The notes below the pieces were generated by a model. It did not search any database. It was not told the origin of the DNA and was given only the letters and a program-made list of their open reading frames with translations. A stretch of DNA of 54,157 nucleotides, from NCBI RefSeq assembly GCF_003206495.1, contig NZ_NKUF01000021.1, positions 1-54,157 of the forward strand, read 5' to 3'. A program made the position numbers and the translations under genes. This DNA comes from Gluconacetobacter entanii (lineage in GTDB: Bacteria > Pseudomonadota > Alphaproteobacteria > Acetobacterales > Acetobacteraceae). This document shows, piece after piece, positions 30,571 through 38,653 of the stretch; position 1 is the stretch's first letter; each line of letters begins with the position of its first letter.

Positions 30571-30596
30571 GGCCTCTTTCATATATGAAAGAGGCC
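30571..30596. terminator. 26-bp perfect palindrome
   Basis: A perfect 26-base palindrome with GGCCTCTTTC and GAAAGAGGCC arms lies midway between the convergent gltA and small-ORF genes. On the minus strand it is followed by agttttc, so it is best read as the terminator of the small gene. It could also serve gltA. Confidence 0.55.
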
Positions 30597-30613
30597 CGTT
30601 CGCATGTGTGGAG

Positions 30614-30647
30614 ACCCGTCTGGCGACATGCATGCCGCCAGACGGGT
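30614..30647. terminator. 12-bp hairpin after the small minus-strand gene
   Basis: Perfect 12-bp arms (30614-30625 with 30636-30647) around a 10-base loop lie 11 bases beyond the stop of the small gene at 30659. No T run follows. Confidence 0.45.
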
Positions 30648-30658
30648 GCTGGCCGTGT

Positions 30659-30898
30659 TCAGGCGCAGTCGCACCCGGCCGTCGGGCCGGCCTTGTGATG
30701 GACGACATGATGGTCAATCCATTCGGAAACCAGACGCCGTGCCTCGTTCAGCGATGCCTCGGGATGGTGAATGCGATACAGCGTTGTGCAGGCATGAAAG
30801 GCGGAAACATCGGTTGTCCCCACCTGACGCAGTTCCTGGTACGCGGTAACAACGGCCCGTTCGCAGTTGCGAACGATATGGCTTGTTTCAGAACCCAC
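30659..30898 (-). CDS. Small conserved-looking protein of unknown function
   Basis: This 79 aa frame starts with GTG and is preceded by a weak gggtggtg purine stretch. I do not recognise the family. The chain looks like a compact helical cytosolic protein. It has a histidine-rich C-terminal third (WIDHHVVHHKAG) and ends with Cys-Asp-Cys, which might bind metal. It is followed by strong hairpins and preceded by A/T-rich DNA, both of which support a real transcript. Overlapping plus-strand frames have poor composition. It is convergent with citrate synthase and divergent from pyrE. Confidence 0.55.
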   Translation of the reverse strand: MGSETSHIVRNCERAVVTAYQELRQVGTTDVSAFHACTTLYRIHHPEASLNEARRLVSEWIDHHVVHHKAGPTAGCDCA

Positions 30899-31132
30899 GA
30901 TAAGACACCACCCGAAAATGAGAATTATTATTAACTAGGTGAAGTCTAGTCGATAACCTGCACTGAAATCAAGAAAACACTTTTGACCATTTCTCAAATT
31001 CATGTTTTTTCAGGGAAAACGTATCTCCGCAGCACAATGTTGCGCCCGCCTGCTCTAATTATGGATTTTCGGCGCTTTTCCCGGTAAGCGTCTTTTCAAC
31101 ATTTCATCATCCCTCATCTGGAGTCAGGTTAG
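30899..31132. other. A/T-rich intergenic region upstream of pyrE
   Basis: This 234-bp stretch is clearly richer in A/T than its surroundings and separates the small minus-strand gene from pyrE. Both promoters should lie here. pyrE has a GGAG ribosome-binding site at 31120-31123. No specific operator was recognised. Confidence 0.45.
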
Positions 31133-31894
31133 ATGCACGACGCAACAGGAAATGGCGCTGGTCTTTCAACCGGTTCAACCGCATGGGATCGGGATGCCGC
31201 GCTGACGACCGCGCGTCTCCTGCTGGAAATCAAGGCGGTCAATTTCCGTCCCGATGAACCATACACCCTGACCTCGGGCTGGAAATCGCCGGTTTATATC
31301 GACTGTCGCCGGATCATTTTCTTTCCCCGCGCACGCCAGAAGATCATGGAGCTGGGCGTGGAAAAGATCGGCCGCCATGTCGGTTACGAAAGCATCGATG
31401 CCGTGGTCGGCGGGGAAACGGCGGGGATTCCCTTTGCCGCATGGATTGCCGACCGGATGATGGCGCCGATGGCCTATGTCCGCAAGAAGCCCAAGGGCTT
31501 TGGCCGCAACGCCCAGATCGAGGGCGATGTGCCGGAGAACATGCGTACCCTGCTGGTGGAGGACCTGACGACGGATGGGTCGTCCAAGGTGCAGTTCGCG
31601 CAGGCCCTGCGTGATGCGGGTGCGATCGTGAACCACACGTTTGTCGTGTTCTTTTATGGCGTCTTCCCCGGCGCGTACCAGACGCTGGCGGACATGGACA
31701 TCACGCTGCATGCCCTGTGCACATGGTGGGATATCCTTGAGGCCTGCTCTGGCAAGCCGTATTTCTCCGAAAAGGACGCGAATGAGGTGCGCCGCTTCCT
31801 TGAAAATCCCTGCGCGTGGTCGGCCAAGCATGGTGGCGTCGCCAGCGCGGAGGAGGCCCTGGCCCGCAAGCTTGCCGCCGCCAAGGGCGCCTGA
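31133..31894 (+). CDS. pyrE: Orotate phosphoribosyltransferase
   Basis: PyrE joins orotate to PRPP to give orotidine 5'-phosphate in pyrimidine synthesis. It has 253 aa. The type I PRTase PRPP-binding loop is [13 protein letters not shown] near residue 140. The orotate-side [16 protein letters not shown] segment near residue 44 and the flexible catalytic loop ([15 protein letters not shown]) are present. The C-terminal ~40 residues go beyond the minimal enzyme, as in the longer alphaproteobacterial form. murI follows 30 bp downstream. Confidence 0.95.
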   Translation: MHDATGNGAGLSTGSTAWDRDAALTTARLLLEIKAVNFRPDEPYTLTSGWKSPVYIDCRRIIFFPRARQKIMELGVEKIGRHVGYESIDAVVGGETAGIPFAAWIADRMMAPMAYVRKKPKGFGRNAQIEGDVPENMRTLLVEDLTTDGSSKVQFAQALRDAGAIVNHTFVVFFYGVFPGAYQTLADMDITLHALCTWWDILEACSGKPYFSEKDANEVRRFLENPCAWSAKHGGVASAEEALARKLAAAKGA

Positions 31895-31924
31895 TTCCAG
31901 ATGTGATGGATGGCGTGACGGGAC

Positions 31925-32728
31925 GTGCGGATACTTGCATTTGATTCAGGTATCGGGGGCCTGGGAATCGTACGCTGCCTCAGGCAGGACATTCCCGGGG
32001 CCTGCATCGACTACCTCGCCGATACGGCTGTCTTTCCCTATGGGGAACAGGCGGATGATTTTCTGGTCGCACGTATTGTCACGCTTGTTGGGCAGGCCAT
32101 TGCACGCCTGCGGCCCGATCTGGTCGTCATCGCGTGCAATACCGCCAGCACGCTGGCCCTTGGTGAACTGCGCGCACGCCATGACGTGCCTTTCGTGGGC
32201 TGTGTGCCCCCCATCAAATGGGCGGCCGACCTGACGCAAAGCAGGACAATCGGCCTGCTGGCCACGCGGGCGACACTGACGCGTTCCTATCTGCATGACC
32301 TGCGAAACCGGTTTGCGCCGGACTGCACCCTTGTGACCTATGGCGCGCGCAACCTTGCGGATCTGTCCGAACTGGCCTTTCGGGGGCAGCAGATCCCGGA
32401 TCAGGCCATCAGCGCAGAAATGGCGGGGCTGTTTTCCCAGCCAGGGGGCGATGCCATTGATGTGGTGGGGCTGGGGTGCACCCATTACACATTCCTGCTG
32501 GATCATTTCCGACGGCTTGGTCGCCCCGGCCTGAACTGGATCGACCCGGCACAGGCCGTATCACGACAGGCCGCGCGCCTTGCCCACCGTATAGGGAACA
32601 TCACCGCGAAGCAGCAGGAGACAGGACAGGCATTCTTTACTGCCCTGCCAGAGGATATCGGGGCAGTGCTGCCGGGATTGCGCCGTATGGGATATGAAAC
32701 CGCCCGCCCCTTTGCGGAGCGGGCCTGA
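31925..32728 (+). CDS. murI: Glutamate racemase
   Basis: MurI makes D-glutamate for peptidoglycan. The 267 aa protein uses two cysteines as acid/base residues. Cys71 is in IACNTAS and Cys185 in GLGCTHY. The N-terminal FDSGIGGL carries the conserved Asp-Ser. The start is a GTG at 31925, which fits the family N-terminus exactly. A downstream ATG would remove the catalytic Asp7/Ser8. It is probably co-transcribed with pyrE and is convergent with ispB. Confidence 0.94.
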   Translation: MRILAFDSGIGGLGIVRCLRQDIPGACIDYLADTAVFPYGEQADDFLVARIVTLVGQAIARLRPDLVVIACNTASTLALGELRARHDVPFVGCVPPIKWAADLTQSRTIGLLATRATLTRSYLHDLRNRFAPDCTLVTYGARNLADLSELAFRGQQIPDQAISAEMAGLFSQPGGDAIDVVGLGCTHYTFLLDHFRRLGRPGLNWIDPAQAVSRQAARLAHRIGNITAKQQETGQAFFTALPEDIGAVLPGLRRMGYETARPFAERA

Positions 32729-32739
32729 TGGCAGGTTGA

Positions 32740-33744
32740 TTACCGCAGGCGGCTGACGGTGTAGGACGCCGTATCCTGCAGCAGTTGTTTCAGGCGCGAC
32801 GGCGGGAACATGTCCAGCGCCTGTGACGCGGCGTTGGCATAGCGGGTGGCGTGATCCAGCGTGATGCCGATTGCATTGGTCCGGGCAATCAGTTCGAGCG
32901 CATGCTCAAGATCGCCGGGCTTCTGCTCGCTCTCTTCGATGACGCGTCGCCAGAAGGCGCGGTCTTCCTCGGTGCCTGCGGTGTAGGCTGTCAGTACCGG
33001 CAGGGTGATCTTCCCTTCGCGGAAGTCATCGCCGATCGTCTTGCCCAGCGTGGCCTGATCCGCCGCGTAATCCAGCGCATCATCGACAAGCTGGAACGCC
33101 ATGCCAAGGTTGGTCCCGTAGGAATCCAGCGCCTCTTCCGCCTTGAGCGGCTGATCGGCCACGACGGCACCGACCCGGCAGGCGGCGGCGAACAGGGCCG
33201 CCGTCTTGCCATGGATCACTTCGAGGTATTTTTCGATGCTGGTCGAAAGGTCGTTCTGCGTGGACATCTGCAGCACCTCCCCTTCCGCGATGGTCGCGGA
33301 AGCGGAGGACAGGATGCCCATGACCTTCAGCGACCCATCATCCGTCATCAACTGGAACGAACGGGCGAACAGGAAGTCGCCCACCAGCACCGATGCCTTG
33401 TTGCCGAAGATGGCGTTGGCGCTGGCCAGGCCACGGCGCAGGGTACTCTCGTCCACCACGTCGTCATGCAGCAGGGTCGCGGTGTGGATGAACTCCACAC
33501 ACGCCGCAAGGGCGACATGGCGCTGGTGTGTGGCATCGGGCTTGTACCCGCACAGTCGCGCCGACGCGAGCGTCAGCAACGGGCGCAGCCGTTTCCCGCC
33601 CGCTGCGACAAGGTGTGCCGCAAGCTGGGGGATCAGCGCGACCGGACTGTCCATGCGTTCAACGATCGCACGGTTGCATGCCGCCATGTCATCGGCGAGA
33701 TATTCAGCCAGGTCGCGCAGGGCAACCTCAGATCCGTCTGCCAT
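32740..33744 (-). CDS. ispB: Long-chain polyprenyl diphosphate synthase (ubiquinone side chain)
   Basis: This trans-prenyltransferase extends isoprenoid chains for the ubiquinone tail. It has 334 aa from the ATG at 33744, preceded by AGGGG. Upstream in-frame sequence to 34128 is not family-like. The first aspartate-rich motif is Asp94-Asp95-x2-Asp98 in IHTATLLHDDVVDES, nearly identical to E. coli IspB. The second is Asp221-Asp222-x2-Asp225. Small residues before the first motif fit a long product (C40-C50). Acetic acid bacteria depend heavily on ubiquinone for their periplasmic dehydrogenases. Confidence 0.93.
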   Translation of the reverse strand: MADGSEVALRDLAEYLADDMAACNRAIVERMDSPVALIPQLAAHLVAAGGKRLRPLLTLASARLCGYKPDATHQRHVALAACVEFIHTATLLHDDVVDESTLRRGLASANAIFGNKASVLVGDFLFARSFQLMTDDGSLKVMGILSSASATIAEGEVLQMSTQNDLSTSIEKYLEVIHGKTAALFAAACRVGAVVADQPLKAEEALDSYGTNLGMAFQLVDDALDYAADQATLGKTIGDDFREGKITLPVLTAYTAGTEEDRAFWRRVIEESEQKPGDLEHALELIARTNAIGITLDHATRYANAASQALDMFPPSRLKQLLQDTASYTVSRLR

Positions 33745-33920
33745 CGGGCGTCGAGCCCCTTTGTCTTTCTGACTTGCCGTTTTATCGGATTCCGGCAGAC
33801 TAACTGCAAGGCCCAAAAGGTTATTCTCCCGGTTCCGAAGGTTCAATCTATCAGAGTATATGAGCGGCGCCGGAAAGGCGGTCAAGCCGGAGGACGAAAC
33901 CGAATGCTTAATGCGCACGT

Positions 33921-34697
33921 ATGACGGCGATCTCGTGCATGGATACGCTGCCCCCCGTGACCCTGGGAACGCTGCTGAACGGACGGGTGCGTTACCGTCA
34001 GTTTTGCGATGGATACCGTACAGGACTGGAACCTGTCCTGATGGCCGCCTGTGTTCCCGCACGCGCCGGACAGTATGTACTGGAAGGGGGATGCGGCGCG
34101 GGCGCAGGACTGCTGTGTCTTGCAACACGGGTGCGCGGGGTTTGCGGGATCGGGCTGGAATGCGATTCCCCGACCGTCCTGCTGGGCCGGATGAACGTGG
34201 AGGATAATGGATTCGATGCGATTCGGATCCTGCAGGCGACCCTTCCCGTGATCCCCGATGATTCGCGGCTCAGTGGTCCGGGCGTGCGGCGCATTGACCA
34301 TGCCTTTGCCAATCCGCCATGGCATGACCACGCCAGTACCCCCTCCCCCATGCCGCGCCGCGACAGGGCGCGTCGCCTGCCACGGGCGGGTCTGGCCCAA
34401 TGGGTGGGCAGCCTGTCGGCGCAGTTGCGCCATCATGGCACCCTTACGCTTGCGGTGCCCGCGACCCTGCTTGACCATGCGATCAGCAGCATGGGGGAAA
34501 ACCGGCTGGGCGATGTCACGGTATTCCCCTGCTGGCCCAGTCAGGGGGTCGCGGCGAAGATCGTGCTGATACGCGGGCGTATGGGGTCACGCACACCTGC
34601 GCGGCTGCTGCCGGGGATCGTGCTGCATCATGCGGACGGCACCTTCACACCCGAAGCGTGCGCCGTCCTGCGTGATGGCCAGCCCCTTCTCGACTGA
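33921..34697 (+). CDS. tRNA1(Val) adenine-N6 methyltransferase-like protein
   Basis: This SAM-dependent methyltransferase of the TrmN6/YfiC type has 258 aa. The SAM-binding motif I is VLEGGCGAGAGLLCLA, and the adenine-N6 catalytic motif is FANPPWHD. The substrate-side start (RQFCDGYRTGLEPVLMAAC) resembles family members, which read YRxxxDPVLLAA. An ATG at 33939 is an alternative start. It is divergent from ispB across about 175 bp and convergent with nrdB. The substrate (A37 of tRNA Val) is inferred from the family only. Confidence 0.85.
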   Translation: MTAISCMDTLPPVTLGTLLNGRVRYRQFCDGYRTGLEPVLMAACVPARAGQYVLEGGCGAGAGLLCLATRVRGVCGIGLECDSPTVLLGRMNVEDNGFDAIRILQATLPVIPDDSRLSGPGVRRIDHAFANPPWHDHASTPSPMPRRDRARRLPRAGLAQWVGSLSAQLRHHGTLTLAVPATLLDHAISSMGENRLGDVTVFPCWPSQGVAAKIVLIRGRMGSRTPARLLPGIVLHHADGTFTPEACAVLRDGQPLLD

Positions 34698-34730
34698 GCC
34701 GGAATCCAGCCACCGGAAAATATTGTAAGG

Positions 34731-34783
34731 ACGTCGGAGAGCGCCGCCTTTTGATCTAAAAAGGCGGCACCCGGAAACTTTCA
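34731..34783. repeat. Bipartite hairpin repeat, copy B (right half)
   Basis: A 10-bp stem GCCGCCTTTT/AAAAGGCGGC (34743-34752 with 34759-34768) is followed by cacccggaaacttt. This matches the second hairpin and right arm of the copy at 35888-35968. It sits between the convergent methyltransferase and nrdB genes and runs into the last codon of nrdB. Confidence 0.6.
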
Positions 34784-35785
34784 GTCGAAAGCTTCATCCC
34801 ACGTGCCCTGCGTGGCGGCGCGGCTATATTCGGTGGAGCGGTTTTCAAAGAAATTCGCATGTTCCACCGCATTGACCATCTCATCCACCCAGGGCAGCGG
34901 GTTGGTTGCGACGTCATACAGCCCGTCAAGCCCAAGCTGGCCCAGGCGCCGGTTGGCGACAAAGCGGATATACTGCTTCACCTGTGCGGCATCGAGGCCT
35001 TCCACCGGTCCCATTTCAAACGACAGGTCGATGAAGGCATCCTCATGCTCGACAATGTCGCGGCAGATCTGGCGGATGTCGTCCTGTAGCCTGTTCGTCC
35101 AGATTTCGGGGTTTTCCTGGATGAACACCCGGAACAGGCGCGCCATAGACACACAGTGCAGCGTTTCATCACGCACCGACCATGACACGATCTGCCCCAT
35201 GCCCTTGAGTTTGTTGAAGCGCGGAAAGTTCAGCAGGATCGCGAACGAGGCAAAAAGCTGCAGCCCCTCGGTAAACGCGCCGAACGCCGCGAGCGTACGG
35301 GCGATCTCGTATTTGCTCGAGACCGAGAATTTCTGCATGTAGTCATATTTATCCTTCATTTCCTTGTATTTCAGAAATGCGGAATATTCGGCTTCGGGCA
35401 TGCCGATCGTATCAAGCAGATGGCTGTAGGCCGCGATATGGATCGTCTCGATATTGGAAAACGCCGACAGCATCATCAGCACTTCGGTTGGTTTGAAGAC
35501 CTGGCTGTAATGCTTCATGTAGCAGTTGTTCACTTCCACGTCCGACTGCGTGAAGAAGCGGAAAATCTGCGTGACAAGGTGCCGTTCGCTTTCCGTCAGG
35601 CTGCGGTGCCAGTCCTTGACGTCGTCGGCAAGTGGCACTTCCTCGGGCAGCCAGTGGACCTGCTGCTGCGTCAGCCACGCATCATATGCCCAGGGGTAAC
35701 GGAAGGGCTTGTAAACCGGGTTCGCGGTCAGCAGGTCGAAATGCTGCTCGGTCCGGGTTTCCGGGCCGGATGGTGTGTCGCTCAT
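34781..35785 (-). CDS. nrdB: Ribonucleoside-diphosphate reductase small (beta) subunit
   Basis: This class I ribonucleotide reductase radical-generating subunit supplies the tyrosyl radical used by NrdA. In this 334 aa protein the radical Tyr120 lies in HIAAYSHLL. The metal ligands expected for the ferritin-like di-iron site are visible: Asp82, Glu113, His116, Glu173, Glu207 and His210. That supports a conventional tyrosyl-radical enzyme rather than a Tyr-less type. It lies 215 bp downstream of nrdA on the same strand, with a hairpin repeat between them. The start ATG has a GGGCGAG site. Confidence 0.95.
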   Translation of the reverse strand: MSDTPSGPETRTEQHFDLLTANPVYKPFRYPWAYDAWLTQQQVHWLPEEVPLADDVKDWHRSLTESERHLVTQIFRFFTQSDVEVNNCYMKHYSQVFKPTEVLMMLSAFSNIETIHIAAYSHLLDTIGMPEAEYSAFLKYKEMKDKYDYMQKFSVSSKYEIARTLAAFGAFTEGLQLFASFAILLNFPRFNKLKGMGQIVSWSVRDETLHCVSMARLFRVFIQENPEIWTNRLQDDIRQICRDIVEHEDAFIDLSFEMGPVEGLDAAQVKQYIRFVANRRLGQLGLDGLYDVATNPLPWVDEMVNAVEHANFFENRSTEYSRAATQGTWDEAFD

Positions 35786-35887
35786 TGATGCTCGCCCTAT
35801 CTGAAGCCAAATAGGGTCAGGGCTTATCGACTAGACGGGCGGCACGCAACCTGAAAAACCACTCCGGAAAATGTCATGCAAACCATC

Positions 35888-35968
35888 AAAAGTTTTTAGT
35901 GAAGCTTTTTTCAAAAAGCTTCGAAGAACGCCGCCTTTTTGAAAAAAAGGCGACACCCAAAAACTTTT
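35888..35968. repeat. Bipartite hairpin repeat, copy C (complete), between nrdA and nrdB
   Basis: Perfect 10-bp outer arms AAAAGTTTTT (35888-35897) and AAAAACTTTT (35959-35968) enclose two inner hairpins. One is GAAGCTTTTT/AAAAAGCTTC (35901-35910 with 35913-35922) and the other CGCCTTTTT/AAAAAGGCG (35932-35940 with 35944-35952). The transcript could fold as a three-way junction. Partial copies lie at 8763-8807 and 34731-34783. I know of no name for this element. Confidence 0.75.
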
Positions 35969-36000
35969 ATTTTTATCAACGCATTATTTCACATGCGCCC

Positions 36001-37956
36001 TTACTGGCAGGCAAGGCATTCCTCATAATCGGTCGAGGACGCAGACGGTGGCAGCGGCGGCAGGACCGCATCGCTTTCCTTTTGCATGATGTCGTTCTTT
36101 CCCTTGCCGTCACTGACGGCATCAGCACGCTGGACCGACAGCGAACGGCAGTAGTACAGCGACTTCACCCCACGTTTCCACGCCATGTAGTGGATCTGGT
36201 GCAGGTCGCGCTTGTGCACGTTGGCGGGCAGGAACAGATTGATCGACTGTGCCTGACAGATGAACGGCGCACGGTCGGCGGCATGTTCGATGACCCAGCG
36301 CTGGTCCAGTTCAAACGCGGTCTTGAATACGTCCTTTTCCTGCTGGCTCAGGAAATCCAGATGCTGCACGCTGCCCTTGTTCAGGGTGATGGATGACCAG
36401 ACCTCATCCGTATTGCGCCCCTTTTGCGTCAGCAGGCGGTCAAGATGCCGGTTGCGCACCGTAAAGGAGCCCGAAAGCGTCTTCTGCAGGAACACGTTTG
36501 CCGCGATCGGCTCGATCCCCGGGCTGGCATTGCCGGCGATGATCGAGATCGACGCCGTTGGCGCAATGGCCATCTTGTTCGAAAACCGCTCCATGACGCC
36601 ATATTCCGCAGCGTCGGGACAGGCGCCAAGCAGTTGCGCCAGCTTGTGCGAGGCGGCATCGGCCTGCTTGCGGATATGCTCGAAAATCCGCTTGTTCCAG
36701 ACCTTGGCGATCACGCTTTCAAACGGGATGTTCTTGGCCTGCAGGAAGCTGTGGAAGCCCATCACCCCAAGCCCGACGGAGCGTTCGCGCGCGGCGGCAT
36801 ATTTGGCGCGTTCCATGTCGTCAGGCGCGCGGTCGATGAAGTCCTGCAGCACCCGGTCGAGGAACAGCATCACGTCCTCGATGAACTGCGGGTCGTCCTT
36901 CCATTCATCCCACGTCTCAAGGTTGAGCGACGACAGGCAGCACACGGCCGTGCGCTCCTTGCCGTGATGGTCCATGCCCGTTGGCAGCGTGATTTCGGCG
37001 CACAGGTTGGAGGTCTTGACCTCCAGTCCCGCCAGCTTGTGATGCTGGGGACGCGCATTGTTCACATGGTCGGAATAGATGATGTACGGCTCGCCCTGCT
37101 CCATGCGGGCCGTCAGGATGCGGATCCACAGCGCACGGGCCGAGACCTTGCGGATGTGGCTGCCGTCCTTGGGCGACAACAGCGCCCATTCCTCGTCCGC
37201 GGCCACGGCGCGCATGAACGCATCGGACACCAGCACCCCGTGATGGAGGTTGAGCGCCTTGCGATTGGGATCCCCGCCGGTCGGACGGCGCAGTTCGATG
37301 AATTCCTCGATTTCCGGATGCCAGACCGGCAGGTAGACCGCAGCCGATCCCCGGCGCAGCGACCCCTGGCTGATGGCCAGTGTCAGGCTGTCCATCACCC
37401 GGATGAAGGGGATGACGCCCGACGTCTTGCCATTGCGGCCGACATTTTCACCGATGGAACGCAGGTTGCCCCAGTAGGACCCGATGCCGCCGCCCTTGGA
37501 GGCCAGCCACACATTCTCGTTCCACAGATCGACAATGCCGCGCAGGCTGTCATTGGCTTCGTTCAGGAAGCATGAAATCGGCAATCCGCGCGTCGTCCCG
37601 CCATTCGACAGCACCGGTGTCGCGGGCATGAACCAGTGGCGGGAGATGTAGTCATACAGGCGCTGTGCATGGCCCTCGTCCGCGCCGTAATAGGACGCGA
37701 CGCGGCCGAACAGGTCCTGATATCCCTCACCCGGCAGGAGGTAACGGTTGTCCAGCGTCGCCTTGCCAAACGCCGTCAGCAGTTCGTCACGGCTGCGATC
37801 GACGCGAACGGGGAAGCCGCCCGGTAACTGGACGACGTCATCAAACATCTCGGGCATGGTGGCCGCATCCTTTCCGTGGATGGCATCCTGTTCATTACCG
37901 TAACCCTCGACCCCGGAACCGGTGATGCCATCCAGACTCATCCACTTGAACTCCAT
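36001..37956 (-). CDS. nrdA: Ribonucleoside-diphosphate reductase large (alpha) subunit, lacking an ATP cone
   Basis: The catalytic subunit of class I ribonucleotide reductase reduces NDPs to dNDPs. From the ATG at 37956 it has 651 aa. A second ATG at 37941 has a better GGAG site and may be the true start. The active site is complete: Cys129 (LPISCF), Asn317-x-Cys319-x-Glu321 (NLCAE), the second thiol at Cys339/340, and the radical-path Tyr601-Tyr602. The C-terminal shuttle pair Cys647-x2-Cys650 is present. The N-terminal ATP-cone domain of E. coli NrdA (761 aa) is absent. Two NrdR-like boxes lie upstream. Confidence 0.95.
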   Translation of the reverse strand: MEFKWMSLDGITGSGVEGYGNEQDAIHGKDAATMPEMFDDVVQLPGGFPVRVDRSRDELLTAFGKATLDNRYLLPGEGYQDLFGRVASYYGADEGHAQRLYDYISRHWFMPATPVLSNGGTTRGLPISCFLNEANDSLRGIVDLWNENVWLASKGGGIGSYWGNLRSIGENVGRNGKTSGVIPFIRVMDSLTLAISQGSLRRGSAAVYLPVWHPEIEEFIELRRPTGGDPNRKALNLHHGVLVSDAFMRAVAADEEWALLSPKDGSHIRKVSARALWIRILTARMEQGEPYIIYSDHVNNARPQHHKLAGLEVKTSNLCAEITLPTGMDHHGKERTAVCCLSSLNLETWDEWKDDPQFIEDVMLFLDRVLQDFIDRAPDDMERAKYAAARERSVGLGVMGFHSFLQAKNIPFESVIAKVWNKRIFEHIRKQADAASHKLAQLLGACPDAAEYGVMERFSNKMAIAPTASISIIAGNASPGIEPIAANVFLQKTLSGSFTVRNRHLDRLLTQKGRNTDEVWSSITLNKGSVQHLDFLSQQEKDVFKTAFELDQRWVIEHAADRAPFICQAQSINLFLPANVHKRDLHQIHYMAWKRGVKSLYYCRSLSVQRADAVSDGKGKNDIMQKESDAVLPPLPPSASSTDYEECLACQ

Positions 37957-38023
37957 AAGCTGGCCGTGACATGTCGCAGGATCGGGTGATCCTGTTCCTG
38001 TGTGCCCGGTCATTGCGGCTGTG

Positions 38024-38070
38024 GCGCTATATATGGACCAAACCGCGCATCGATGCACTACATATATGGC
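38024..38070 (-). promoter_or_regulatory. Two NrdR-like boxes upstream of nrdA
   Basis: Two related 16-base A/T-cored motifs lie 31 bp apart start to start: gcgctatatatggacc (38024-38039) and gcactacatatatggc (38055-38070). The NrdR repressor recognises paired boxes of roughly acaCwAtATaTwGtgt on the same helix face upstream of nrd genes. Neither copy is perfect, but the CTATATAT/CACTAnATAT cores and the three-turn spacing fit well. nrdR itself is not in the window. Confidence 0.65.
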
Positions 38071-38127
38071 CGGGGTGACTGCTCCCGAATCTCGGGAAAT
38101 CCGGGGTCAAGGGAAAAAAGTTATTTT

Positions 38128-38646
38128 TTACTCCGCTTTTGTGGGCGAAACCTGGGGAGATGGCGTGGGGAGTCCGGGGGTGTCCGCCTCCTCCCCCTCC
38201 CATCGTTGCAGACATTGTGCGTCCTGTTCGCGCGGCTGCACCCACTGGATGCGACCGTCACGGAATTCCTCTTTTTTCCAGAATGGTGCGCGGCTCTTGA
38301 GCCAGTCCATGACGAATTCGACAGCGGCGAAGGCGGCGCCACGGTGGGCGGCCGTGCAGATGACCAGCACGATCGGCGCCCCGACCGTCAGCCGCCCGAC
38401 GCGATGGATGATGGTGCAGCCCGACAGCCCGAATCGGGACGCCGCCGATTCGGCGATTCGCGTCATCATCGATTCGGTCATGCCGGGGTAATGTTCCAGT
38501 TCCAGCGAACACAACCCCCCGTCCCCACGGACCATCCCGACAAACGACGCCACCGCCCCCACATCGGAATGTCCCGCCAGCAGGATGGAGCTTTCATGTG
38601 TGGGATCGAACGGTTCGGTCTGAACACGGACATGGATGCACGGCAT
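38128..38646 (-). CDS. moaE: Molybdopterin synthase catalytic subunit MoaE
   Basis: MoaE, with thiocarboxylated MoaD, converts precursor Z (cPMP) to molybdopterin. It has 172 aa from the ATG at 38646. Family motifs are GAVASFVGMVRG, LELEHYPGM and IIHRVGRLTVGAPIVLV near residue 85. The catalytic lysines sit in LKSRAPFWKKEE. It starts 7 bp after the moaD stop. The C-terminal ~25 residues (after WVQPRE) are an acidic tail not seen in E. coli MoaE. Confidence 0.95.
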   Translation of the reverse strand: MPCIHVRVQTEPFDPTHESSILLAGHSDVGAVASFVGMVRGDGGLCSLELEHYPGMTESMMTRIAESAASRFGLSGCTIIHRVGRLTVGAPIVLVICTAAHRGAAFAAVEFVMDWLKSRAPFWKKEEFRDGRIQWVQPREQDAQCLQRWEGEEADTPGLPTPSPQVSPTKAE

Positions 38647-38653
38647 GGCAGTG

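Noticed and set aside
30945-35835. Shared 12-mer TCTAGTCGATAA upstream of the small gene/pyrE (30945-30956) and, on the other strand, upstream of nrdB (35824-35835)
   Set aside because: A window of this size contains many chance 12-base matches when both strands are counted, and the flanks show no further similarity.
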